In this document: positions 1-6,953 of the stretch, one piece after another
How positions within the stretch are numbered: position 1 is the first letter of the stretch
Layout of the letters: each line of letters begins with the position of its first letter
DNA from: Pseudomonadota bacterium
GTDB taxonomy: Bacteria; Pseudomonadota; Alphaproteobacteria; Sphingomonadales; SMXR01
Assembly: GCA_022568115.1 (NCBI GenBank)
Contig: JADFFP010000001.1
Span: 1 to 21,648, forward strand
Direction: 5' to 3'
Length of the DNA: 21,648 nt
Notes under the pieces: model-generated
The model's input: only the letters and a program-made list of their open reading frames with translations
Told to the model about the DNA's origin: nothing
Databases searched by the model: none
Program-made: the position numbers and the translations under genes

Positions 1-41
1 TTCCTAACCAGATTATATCTTTCATAAGTACAACTTCCAAT

Positions 42-59
42 TATGGTAACATTACCATA
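42..59. promoter_or_regulatory. 18-bp perfect inverted repeat, possible operator
   Basis: TATGGTAA-CA-TTACCATA is a perfect 8-bp inverted repeat around a 2-bp centre, in an AT-rich stretch 82 bases upstream of the gene at 142. This is the size and symmetry of a dimeric repressor site. No regulator gene is visible next to it, and the left-hand neighbour lies outside the window, so the controlled gene is unknown. The rest of 1-141 holds nothing else I recognise apart from pyrimidine-rich runs at 100-120. Confidence 0.4.
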
Positions 60-141
60 TTATTGATGTTAGATAAAGTGGAGAATTTAGTTCACTCCCT
101 CCCCCCTTCACCCCTGCCCCCATAAATGCTAAGCAATTTCC

Positions 142-672
142 ATGGCTCTGGAAATTATCGAGGCGGTATTGAAAGCGGTGCTGCCGCTCGGCGTACTGTC
201 CTATTTCTTGTTCCACTGGTCGCTGAAAGCCGGACGGCTGGAGGGCACCGGCGGCCGCAAGGCGTTCAAGGCCGAAATGAAGGCGATGAAAAAAAGCGCG
301 AAGAAAAAGAAAGCCAGGTCCGGCAACCCGATCCATAACAAGTGGATGAAGTTCGGCGGCGGGTTTTACGGGCTGGTCGGCATGTGGACCTTCCTGGTGA
401 TCGAGGCCCTTGAGGTTTACGACTTCGCCACCGGCTATCAGGGCATGGATAGCCTGGCAGAAACCCTCAACACCACTTCGTTTACAGGTCTCGCGGTGGA
501 ATTTTTGGTCAATTCCATCAAAAATTTCATTACCGCCATCGTCTGGCCGGGTTACTGGCCGGATGTGCTGGACAGCCAGCGAATTTGGATTTGGCTGATC
601 GCCGCTTACGCCGGCTATTGGATTGGCATGAAAATCGCCCGTATAAGGGCAGCCCCTGAAAACAACCTTTAA
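142..672 (+). CDS. Hypothetical multi-pass membrane protein, 176 aa
   Basis: I do not recognise this family. The protein opens with a hydrophobic segment (about residues 9-27). A strongly basic Lys/Arg/Ala stretch follows (about 38-62), probably cytoplasmic. Three further hydrophobic segments lie at about 72-92, 112-134 and 148-166, the last two rich in Trp and Tyr. It is therefore a likely four-helix inner-membrane protein with no catalytic motif. The ATG at 142 is the first start in frame but has no clear Shine-Dalgarno sequence; an ATG at 126 is in another frame. It runs tail to tail into the sensor kinase with only 6 bases between the stops. GC-rich codon use matches the neighbours, so I take it as a real gene of unknown role. 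Confidence 0.7.
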   Translation: MALEIIEAVLKAVLPLGVLSYFLFHWSLKAGRLEGTGGRKAFKAEMKAMKKSAKKKKARSGNPIHNKWMKFGGGFYGLVGMWTFLVIEALEVYDFATGYQGMDSLAETLNTTSFTGLAVEFLVNSIKNFITAIVWPGYWPDVLDSQRIWIWLIAAYAGYWIGMKIARIRAAPENNL

Positions 673-678
673 GGTCCG

Positions 679-3384
679 CTATTTCTTACGACTGCGTTTT
701 CTTGTGTTCAATGTGCCAATTATTCTTTCAAACAATTCCTCCAGATCATAGGGTTTGGAAAGCAGTTCATCGCTTTTGATATGGAGACCCTTTTTTTCGA
801 TGCTTTTTCCGGTATAGCCGCTGGTATAAAGAATTCTGCCACCCGGAAATTTCTTCCCGAACACCTTTCCTATTTCAGGGCCGATCATCCCTCCCGGTAA
901 AACCACGTCACACAAGAGGAGATCAATGGCCTTGTTTTTCTTGATGATTTTCAGGGCCGCCGGGCCATCCATAGCCTGCAAAATAGTATAGCCTTCGCCC
1001 TTCAGGGCCTTGGCCGTGAATTCCCTGACACCCGCGTTGTCTTCTACAATAAGTAAAGACAGGTTTTCCTTTGTTTTCGCTCCCACCTTTACTTTCTTTT
1101 TGCGGCCGGGTTTTTTCCTGGTTTGCGTGGCCTGGAAATAAAGCATGAAGGTGGTTCCCTTGGCAGGTTCGCTGTAAACGGTGACCGCGCCCTCCATCTG
1201 TTTCATAAAACCAAAGACGGCGCTTAAGCCCAGGCCGGATCCTTCCCCGGGCTCACGGGTGGTGAAAAACGGCTCAAATATTTGTTCCATTATCTCCGGG
1301 GTCATCCCGACGCCGTTGTCAGAGACGGAAATAACCACATATCTTCCCGGCCGGATCAGTTTTTCCTCGGCCATTTTCTCGCTCATATCCTTTACCGCAA
1401 CCTCAATGGTCAGGTCGCCGCCCTTGGGCATCGCCGCCCGGGCATTGTCGGCCAGGTTCAAAAGCGTATTTTTCAGCTCTTCGGTATCAACTTCCATGAA
1501 AACTTTACGGGGTGACAGCTCAAATTCAATTTCGATGGTCTCATCTATTGCTGCTCTCAGTAGCGGCTGGAATTCCTGCAGGAATGCATTCACGTCAATG
1601 GTCGCCCACTTGAGGTGCTGTCTTTCTGAAAAAGCCAGCAGGGCGCGCAGGAGGTGGGCGCAGCGTTCAGACGATTGAATGGCCAGATCAAGGCTTTCCT
1701 GATCTTCCTTTTTCATTTGGGAATGGGAATTTTGCATTAACATCAGGCTGCCCATGATCGCCGTAATATGATTGTTGAAATCGTGCGCGAAATCACCCGT
1801 TAAATTGCCGATGGTTTTCATTTTTTGGGCATGCTCGGCTTTTTCGGCGATCGCCAATTTCTCAGTAACATCATCTACATAGGCGAATAAGACAGGCGGA
1901 TCTTCCTGGTGCAGGGCGTAAAGCAGAATATCAGCATCGTAAGTGGTCCGGTCTTTTCTAAGGTGCTTGGTCAGAATCCTAACTTGATCTTTTTCCCCGG
2001 CCATCAAAGGTTTCAGTAATGCGGCATGATGCTCCCTCAATTCCTTGGGTTGTAAATCCTGGGGTGTCATTTTTTTCAATTCTTCCTGAGAATAGCCCAG
2101 ATTTTCCCTTGCCCCACGGTTCACGTTGAGAAATTTCAGGGTTTTCAAGTCCGCCATATAAATTTCGTGGGGGGAATCCTCTATAATCCTGCCCAAACGC
2201 AGTTTTTCGGATTCCTCGGCCAGCTGGGCGGTGATGTTCCTGAAGGCGGTGACAGCGGTCTTCACAGTGCCATCTTTTTCTATAACGGGACCGGAAAGGT
2301 TATCAAACCAGATATAATGGCCATCAGCATGTCTCAGCTGCATGCGGCTTTTATATGATTTTTTTTCCACAAACACTTTGTGCTGCCACTTTTTAATCTC
2401 CCTTTTTTTGCCTTCGGGGTGAATCAAAAAGAAGGGGGCTTTTCTCATCAATGCCGCAGCATCATAACCCAAATGTTTTTTTACAGAAGGTGAGATGAAC
2501 AGTCTGTTTCCTTTCATATCACTGAGAACAATGATGTCGTTGCCGTGCTCTGCCAGCAGTTTATATTGCGCTTCGGCGGCTTTGGCCTGGGCTTGCATCC
2601 TGTTTCTTTTGGTGATGTCGCGCATCGAGGCGATGAAAAGCCTGTGCTCGTCTATTTCCAGTTCGCTAACCACGACCTCCAGGCTGAGGTGTTTTCCGGC
2701 CTTGCTGCGGCCGACTACCTCTACCGGCCCCTTGCCCATAATTGCCGCTGCCCCGCCGGCCAGAAAGGTTGCAAAATGAGCGTTTTGCTTACCTGCTTTT
2801 TCCTGTATCAGCAGGGAGGAAAAATCTTTTCCAATGATTTCTTTTTCCTGATATCCGAAAATATCCTGTCCGGCCTTGTTAATGGAACGGATTTTGCCCT
2901 TTAAATCCACGCTGATTATGGCATCCCCAACCGTGTCCAGAACCGACTGAAAATGGGCCTTTTCATCTCTTAGTTCATTTTCGGCCTTTTGGCTCTGGAC
3001 CCTCAGTTCATGACGCTCCCTGGCGTTGATAACGATGCGCGCCAGTTGGGCCGGAGCCATGTCTTTTTTTCTGATAAAATCCTGGGCGCCGGCGCGAAGA
3101 ATTTCCAAGGCCATCCTGTCATCCGTAAACCCGGTCAACATCACCACCGGGATGGTTTCCCCTTGGGAGGTTTTGAGCAGTTCTTTAAGAAATTGCAGCC
3201 CGTCCATGTCGGGCAAGCAATAATCCAAAAGGATGCAGTCAAATTCGCCTGTCAGGGCAAGCTCAAGGCCTTCCCTGGCACTTGCGGCCTCAACCAGTTC
3301 GGCCTCTAGTTTTGTTTTCCGTAAAGCCCTCTTGAGCGACTGGCGGTCCGCCTCGTTGTCTTCTATCAGCAGCAATTTGATCAT
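679..3384 (-). CDS. Hybrid sensor histidine kinase, REC-PAS-PAS-PAS-HisKA-HATPase-REC
   Basis: This is a 901-residue soluble hybrid kinase with no membrane segment. An N-terminal receiver (1-120) has acidic pocket E8/D9 and phosphoacceptor D54 (LLDYCLPDMDG). Three PAS domains follow at roughly 141-260, 267-388 and 395-510. The dimerisation helix carries phosphoacceptor H534 in DFAHDFNN, the variant typical of NtrB-like and PAS-hybrid kinases. The ATPase domain has an N box (NLADNARAAM, 643-652), G1 (DNGVGM, 689-694) and G2 (GEGSGLGLS, 713-721). A Lys-rich linker (757-772) leads to a C-terminal receiver with D826. All phosphotransfer residues are present, so it should be active. A receiver before the PAS array suggests input from another kinase. 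No DNA-binding output or partner regulator is adjacent, so its target is unknown. The Shine-Dalgarno sequence before the ATG at 3384 is weak. Confidence 0.93.
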   Translation of the reverse strand: MIKLLLIEDNEADRQSLKRALRKTKLEAELVEAASAREGLELALTGEFDCILLDYCLPDMDGLQFLKELLKTSQGETIPVVMLTGFTDDRMALEILRAGAQDFIRKKDMAPAQLARIVINARERHELRVQSQKAENELRDEKAHFQSVLDTVGDAIISVDLKGKIRSINKAGQDIFGYQEKEIIGKDFSSLLIQEKAGKQNAHFATFLAGGAAAIMGKGPVEVVGRSKAGKHLSLEVVVSELEIDEHRLFIASMRDITKRNRMQAQAKAAEAQYKLLAEHGNDIIVLSDMKGNRLFISPSVKKHLGYDAAALMRKAPFFLIHPEGKKREIKKWQHKVFVEKKSYKSRMQLRHADGHYIWFDNLSGPVIEKDGTVKTAVTAFRNITAQLAEESEKLRLGRIIEDSPHEIYMADLKTLKFLNVNRGARENLGYSQEELKKMTPQDLQPKELREHHAALLKPLMAGEKDQVRILTKHLRKDRTTYDADILLYALHQEDPPVLFAYVDDVTEKLAIAEKAEHAQKMKTIGNLTGDFAHDFNNHITAIMGSLMLMQNSHSQMKKEDQESLDLAIQSSERCAHLLRALLAFSERQHLKWATIDVNAFLQEFQPLLRAAIDETIEIEFELSPRKVFMEVDTEELKNTLLNLADNARAAMPKGGDLTIEVAVKDMSEKMAEEKLIRPGRYVVISVSDNGVGMTPEIMEQIFEPFFTTREPGEGSGLGLSAVFGFMKQMEGAVTVYSEPAKGTTFMLYFQATQTRKKPGRKKKVKVGAKTKENLSLLIVEDNAGVREFTAKALKGEGYTILQAMDGPAALKIIKKNKAIDLLLCDVVLPGGMIGPEIGKVFGKKFPGGRILYTSGYTGKSIEKKGLHIKSDELLSKPYDLEELFERIIGTLNTRKRSRKK

Positions 3385-3986
3385 CTAATTCTCATTTTCG
3401 AACAAAAACCCGCTAAGGTTTGTGTTGAATTCCTGACACTGGCGACCTTTTCAAAAGTCCTCATCTCCAACCCCGGCTGACCCCAAAGCCAAAACCAGAC
3501 TGAACCCACCTGGCCACAGGCAAGTCACTGACTGGCCCAAGGAATTACTTTTAAATGTAAACTGTAAAAATACCTTTACCAATGCAAAATCCGGCCTTGC
3601 CTAGTGTTTAAGGATTGCACCAATATCGTGCAAACAATAAAAAAATTAAAGAAGATTATTTTCTTTTTTATAAAGAAGTTAGATTGTTATTCTAAAATAT
3701 CAACTTACAAAGGATTCTTATTATTTTATAGCAGTCTTATTTCTTTCAATTAAGCAAACTGAAAATAAAGAACCACATGGTTTTTTTGCCTCCAGTAATA
3801 TTTTTAATAAAAAAAGCAACGTCCCGCCGCGAGGTGGGGCCAATTCAAAACCTTGAGAGGCTTGCAATCGCTAATCCTTGCGGCCTGCTAACCCATCGAG
3901 TGGGTTAGTCTCAAAAGCCCGATGCAAAAGCAGAGCGGGAACGCTTGTGCCAGTTGAAATTTACTAAACCACCCCGGTGGCCACCA
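3385..3986. other. 602-bp gene-free stretch: AT-rich, then a GC-rich structured island
   Basis: No convincing reading frame is present on either strand. Positions 3385-3540 are probably the upstream region of the kinase. Positions 3560-3815 are strongly AT-rich with A and T tracts. Composition then switches abruptly at about 3816 to a GC-rich island running to about 3960. On the + strand the island begins with CCCGCC-GCGA-GGTGGG, a 6-bp stem (one G-T wobble) closed by a GNRA-type tetraloop, preceded by an A7 tract. A perfect hairpin follows at 3888-3908. The minus strand reads a 29-codon open stretch ending in a stop near 3872, too short to call. The island could be a non-coding RNA, a dispersed repeat or a decayed mobile-element end; I cannot decide from one copy. 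Confidence 0.5.
3888..3908. repeat. Perfect 8-bp hairpin within the GC-rich island
   Basis: CTAACCCA-TCGAG-TGGGTTAG is a perfect inverted repeat with a 5-base loop. Neither side is followed by a T run, so it does not fit an intrinsic terminator. The GTTAGTC on its right arm does not fit an integron attC core (GTTRRRY). Confidence 0.6.
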
Positions 3987-4736
3987 TTAGCCGTCAGGCC
4001 TTTCAAAAAACGCCGGATCAATTTCAGGGTTTTGGACAATTTCCTCAATCTGGGTGGTCTGGACCAGCTCATCGGTGTCTAAATCCCGCTTCTCGTCATG
4101 AAAGGAATAGACCACCCCGCCGACAGTCCTGAAATCACTGTAAACAGTCATAAACCGCTGAACCGTATCATCAAGGTCCGGGTGCAGGGCTACTTCGTCG
4201 TACTGGCGAACAATCAGGCCGGTTTCACTATCAAGGTCATAGTGTAAAACAAAGCCATCATCAAAAATCAGGTCAAATTTTTCATAATCCCGCCCGTCGG
4301 TCATCTCACGACCAATATATTCGAGGGCCTGATTAATCCCGGCCATTTCGTTCAACCCATAGAGGTTTGTGATGATGCCATGGCGCACGGCCGCTTCCCC
4401 GGCCTCGCTCATGTCAACAACCGTGCCGTCCCCAAACATCTGCCAGCCACTTTCGCCATTAAAGGCCTCGGTAAAAACCCGCTGACCATCAGCAAAAATA
4501 TCGACCCGCATCTTGCCCTCCCGGGTGGCGGCATACTGCCCCATAACCTGGAACGATGGTTCGGTAATTTGAATCCTGACCTGGATTGCCTGGACCGAGG
4601 CAATAGCCTCAGCGCCGCCCCGGGCCTCGGTATTTTTTTCAATAATCCCGGTCAGCGGGTCCGGTGCTTCACAGGCGGCCAGGCCAAAAGATAAAAGGAA
4701 CACACAACCCCACCGGGCCAGAGTGATTTGGGTCAT
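3987..4736 (-). CDS. LolA-like-fold outer-membrane lipoprotein, 249 aa
   Basis: The N-terminus is a lipoprotein signal peptide: one Arg, a hydrophobic core and the lipobox LAAC with acylated Cys22. Glu at +2 argues against inner-membrane retention, so an outer-membrane anchor is likely. The mature part starts with IIEKNTEARGGAEAI, a phrase common in lipoproteins annotated as outer-membrane lipoprotein-sorting proteins. Alternating beta-strand-like segments follow (for example KMRVDIFADGQRVF and SGWQMFGDG), consistent with a LolA/LolB-type half-barrel. The family assignment rests on this pattern rather than on a catalytic motif, and the cargo is unknown. It lies 34 bases after the glutamate dehydrogenase stop and may be co-transcribed with it. 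The Shine-Dalgarno sequence is weak. Confidence 0.7.
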   Translation of the reverse strand: MTQITLARWGCVFLLSFGLAACEAPDPLTGIIEKNTEARGGAEAIASVQAIQVRIQITEPSFQVMGQYAATREGKMRVDIFADGQRVFTEAFNGESGWQMFGDGTVVDMSEAGEAAVRHGIITNLYGLNEMAGINQALEYIGREMTDGRDYEKFDLIFDDGFVLHYDLDSETGLIVRQYDEVALHPDLDDTVQRFMTVYSDFRTVGGVVYSFHDEKRDLDTDELVQTTQIEEIVQNPEIDPAFFERPDG

Positions 4737-4770
4737 AACATTGGCTTTCTTTTTTATTAGTTATCAGCCC

Positions 4771-6123
4771 CTAAACCACCCCGTAGGCAAGCATGGCGTC
4801 GGCAACCTTCTTGAAACCGCCGATGTTGGCGCCCTTGAGGTAGTTGACGTAATTGTTGCTTTCTACCCCGTATTCCATGCATTTGCCGTGAATGTTGCTC
4901 ATTATGGTGCGCAAATTTTTCTGCAGAACCTCTTCCTGCCAGGTCAGGCGGGCGGCGTTCTGGCTCATCTCCAGCCCGGAAACCGCGACCCCGCCGGCGT
5001 TGGCCGCCTTGGAGGGCGCGAACATGATCCTGGCGTCCTGGAAGACCCGCACCCCTTTCAGGGTGGCCGGCATATTGGCCCCTTCCGAAACCCCGATGCA
5101 GCCGTATTTAACCAGCATTTCGGCATCCTTTTTCGAGATTTCGTTTTGGGTCGCGCACGGGAACGCCAAATCACACGGGATCCCCCAGGGTTTTTTGTCC
5201 CTGTGGAATTCGTAGCCGAACTCCTTGGCAAATTCGGCAATGCGCCCGCGCCGGATGTTTTTCAACTCCTTGATATAGGCCAGCTCATCCCTGGTAATGC
5301 CGTTTGGGATATGAACAAAACCAGCGGAATCAGACGTGGTCACCACCTTGGCGCCCAGCTGCAGGGCTTTTTCACAGGCGTATTGCGACACGTTGCCGGA
5401 ACCGGAAATCACACAGGTTTTGCCTTCCAGGCCGTATTTTTTCTCTTTCAGCATGTCTTCCATGAAATAGACCGTGCCATAGCCAGTCGCCTCGACCCGG
5501 ATGTGGCTGCCCCCGTACTGCAGCGCCTTGCCGGTCAGCGCGCCGGTAAATTCGCGCTTCAGGCGTTTGTACTGGCCGAACAGGTAGCCGATCTCGCGCG
5601 GGCCGACGCCGATGTCACCGGCCGGGATATCCAAATGGGGGCCGATGTAGTTGAACAGCTCGCTCATGAAAGCCTGGCAAAAGCTCAGCACTTCCCGGTC
5701 CGACTTGCCCTTCGGGTTAAAATCCGATCCGCCCTTGGCGCCGCCCATCGGCAGGCCGGTGAGCGAATTCTTGAAGGTCTGCTCAAAGGCCAGGAATTTC
5801 AGGATCGACAGGTTAACGCTGGGGTGAAAGCGCATGCCCCCCTTGTAGGGGCCGATCGCGTTGCTGTTCTGAACCCGGTAGCCGCGGTTGACCCGGATAT
5901 TGCCCTGGTCGTCCTCCCAGCACACCCGGAATATGAACACCCGGTCGGGTTCCGCCAGGCGCTCCATGATGCGCATCTCATGGTAAATCGGTTTGTCTTC
6001 GATATAGGGGAAAATTTGCTCGGCCACTTCCTGGACGGCGTTGTGAAATTCAGTCTGCCCAAGGCTGTTCCTTTTGATTTTTTTCATGAAAACTTCAAGC
6101 TTGCCAGCGACCGAACTGTCCAT
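4771..6123 (-). CDS. gdhA: NADP-specific glutamate dehydrogenase
   Basis: This cytoplasmic enzyme reversibly aminates 2-oxoglutarate to glutamate with NADPH and ammonium, the low-affinity ammonium assimilation route. The 450-residue length matches the hexameric E. coli-type family. Visible motifs are the substrate loop GPYKGGMRFHP (91-101), PMGGAKGGSDFNPKGKS with catalytic K130 (125-141), PAGDIGVG with catalytic-site D170, and the Rossmann glycine loop GSGNVS (241-246). I chose the ATG at 6123 because GGAGG sits 7 bases upstream; a reading 23 residues longer, starting at 6192, adds a segment unlike the family and lacks a ribosome site. A conserved-looking hairpin lies in the leader at 6220-6249. 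The downstream lipoprotein gene may share the transcript. Function is near certain; NADP rather than NAD preference is inferred from family resemblance. Confidence 0.97.
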   Translation of the reverse strand: MDSSVAGKLEVFMKKIKRNSLGQTEFHNAVQEVAEQIFPYIEDKPIYHEMRIMERLAEPDRVFIFRVCWEDDQGNIRVNRGYRVQNSNAIGPYKGGMRFHPSVNLSILKFLAFEQTFKNSLTGLPMGGAKGGSDFNPKGKSDREVLSFCQAFMSELFNYIGPHLDIPAGDIGVGPREIGYLFGQYKRLKREFTGALTGKALQYGGSHIRVEATGYGTVYFMEDMLKEKKYGLEGKTCVISGSGNVSQYACEKALQLGAKVVTTSDSAGFVHIPNGITRDELAYIKELKNIRRGRIAEFAKEFGYEFHRDKKPWGIPCDLAFPCATQNEISKKDAEMLVKYGCIGVSEGANMPATLKGVRVFQDARIMFAPSKAANAGGVAVSGLEMSQNAARLTWQEEVLQKNLRTIMSNIHGKCMEYGVESNNYVNYLKGANIGGFKKVADAMLAYGVV

Positions 6124-6219
6124 AAAAATTCCTCCGGGCCAGGTTTTCCAAAAAGCCAAGGCAACCCAAACAGGATTTTTAACAAAGGTCAATTATTTCT
6201 TTGGGCTGGAGGGAAATTG

Positions 6220-6249
6220 CACTATCCCCCAGTACCCTGAGGGACAGTG
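6220..6249 (-). promoter_or_regulatory. 13-bp stem-loop in the gdhA leader / after the upstream gene
   Basis: Read as minus-strand RNA, this 30-base stretch folds into a continuous 13-bp stem with a GGUA loop, using two G-U pairs. On the plus strand the same two positions are A-C mismatches. That asymmetry suggests the structure acts in the minus-strand transcript. It lies 23 bases past the stop of the gene at 6273 and 96 bases before the gdhA start. There is no U tract after it, so it is not a standard intrinsic terminator; a processing or stabilising hairpin or a leader element of gdhA is possible. Confidence 0.5.
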
Positions 6250-6272
6250 TTCTGGGAGGGTTGAACTTTTCC

Positions 6273-6854
6273 TTAAGCCTTGGCTATTTGTGCTCCCCGG
6301 GTGTGCATAATGGTTGCCACCAGCAAAAGCCCCAGGCCAAGGATCAAAAGCCCGCCTCCGTACTTGGCGTTCGAGAGAAAAAAGAATCCGAGCTCTCGAT
6401 GTTCGGTGATCAGGAAATTCCCGGCGATGAAAAAGCCCGCGTGGCCCCAGGACCCGGCAATAAACAGCCAGCTGATTACTTCCCTAAAGCGCACCGCAAT
6501 GGCCAGTTGCGCCAGGACCAGGCCAACCAGAATATTCAACATCCCCTGAAGGTTGCCGTGGGCATGGGAAAATACAAAATGACCCCAGCGGTCATTTACC
6601 CGAGAAGCTTTAAAATCCTCTATCACGGTCTTACCTGCTGCAACCGCTATCGCCTCGGTGGAAACCGCCAGAGCCTCTGGGTCTGTAAGTTCTTTATGAG
6701 CCTCCAATGCGTTATCTAGCTCACTGGCTTCGGTAAATACTTTCATCCTGGCCGGGCCTAAAGTTTCCTTGGCAAAGGGTCCCATCAGGTAAGGCCCGAT
6801 TAAAATCGATATGGAAAATAACAGCAGTCCTGAAATGACGTTTTTGTTGATCAT
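6273..6854 (-). CDS. Four-helix membrane protein, styrene-oxide-isomerase-like
   Basis: The 193-residue protein has a first hydrophobic helix (6-24). A polar region of about 70 residues (26-95) follows, probably exported. Three more helices lie at about 101-120, 126-147 and 163-183. The stretch from SHAHGNLQGMLNI through GSWGHAGFFIAGNF resembles, from memory, styrene oxide isomerase (StyC), where AHSGPALNGMM and DGWSNVGFYLFSNF occupy the same relative positions. In StyC a His in this first motif is a heme ligand; H97 or H99 would be the counterpart. Neighbours show no aromatic degradation genes, so a styrene role is not implied. A GGAG 8 bases before the ATG supports the start. It stands alone, 150 bases upstream of gdhA. 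The family call is tentative; being a membrane protein is not. Confidence 0.6.
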   Translation of the reverse strand: MINKNVISGLLLFSISILIGPYLMGPFAKETLGPARMKVFTEASELDNALEAHKELTDPEALAVSTEAIAVAAGKTVIEDFKASRVNDRWGHFVFSHAHGNLQGMLNILVGLVLAQLAIAVRFREVISWLFIAGSWGHAGFFIAGNFLITEHRELGFFFLSNAKYGGGLLILGLGLLLVATIMHTRGAQIAKA

Positions 6855-6953
6855 TTGTCGTACTCCAGCTCGTTATTTAATTATGATAGGGGCAGCCAAG
6901 CGCCCACTGGCCAAAGGCTAGGTTTTGGAGCATGAAAAAAACAAATGATTTTT

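Noticed and set aside
3888..3908. Hairpin considered as intrinsic terminator or integron attC site
   Set aside because: No T run on either strand, and the GTTAGTC arm does not match the GTTRRRY core; no integrase is nearby.
4723..6240. 505-codon plus-strand open frame
   Set aside because: It lies antisense to gdhA, whose motifs are unmistakable. The composition is that of a GC-rich mirror frame and no family motif appears.
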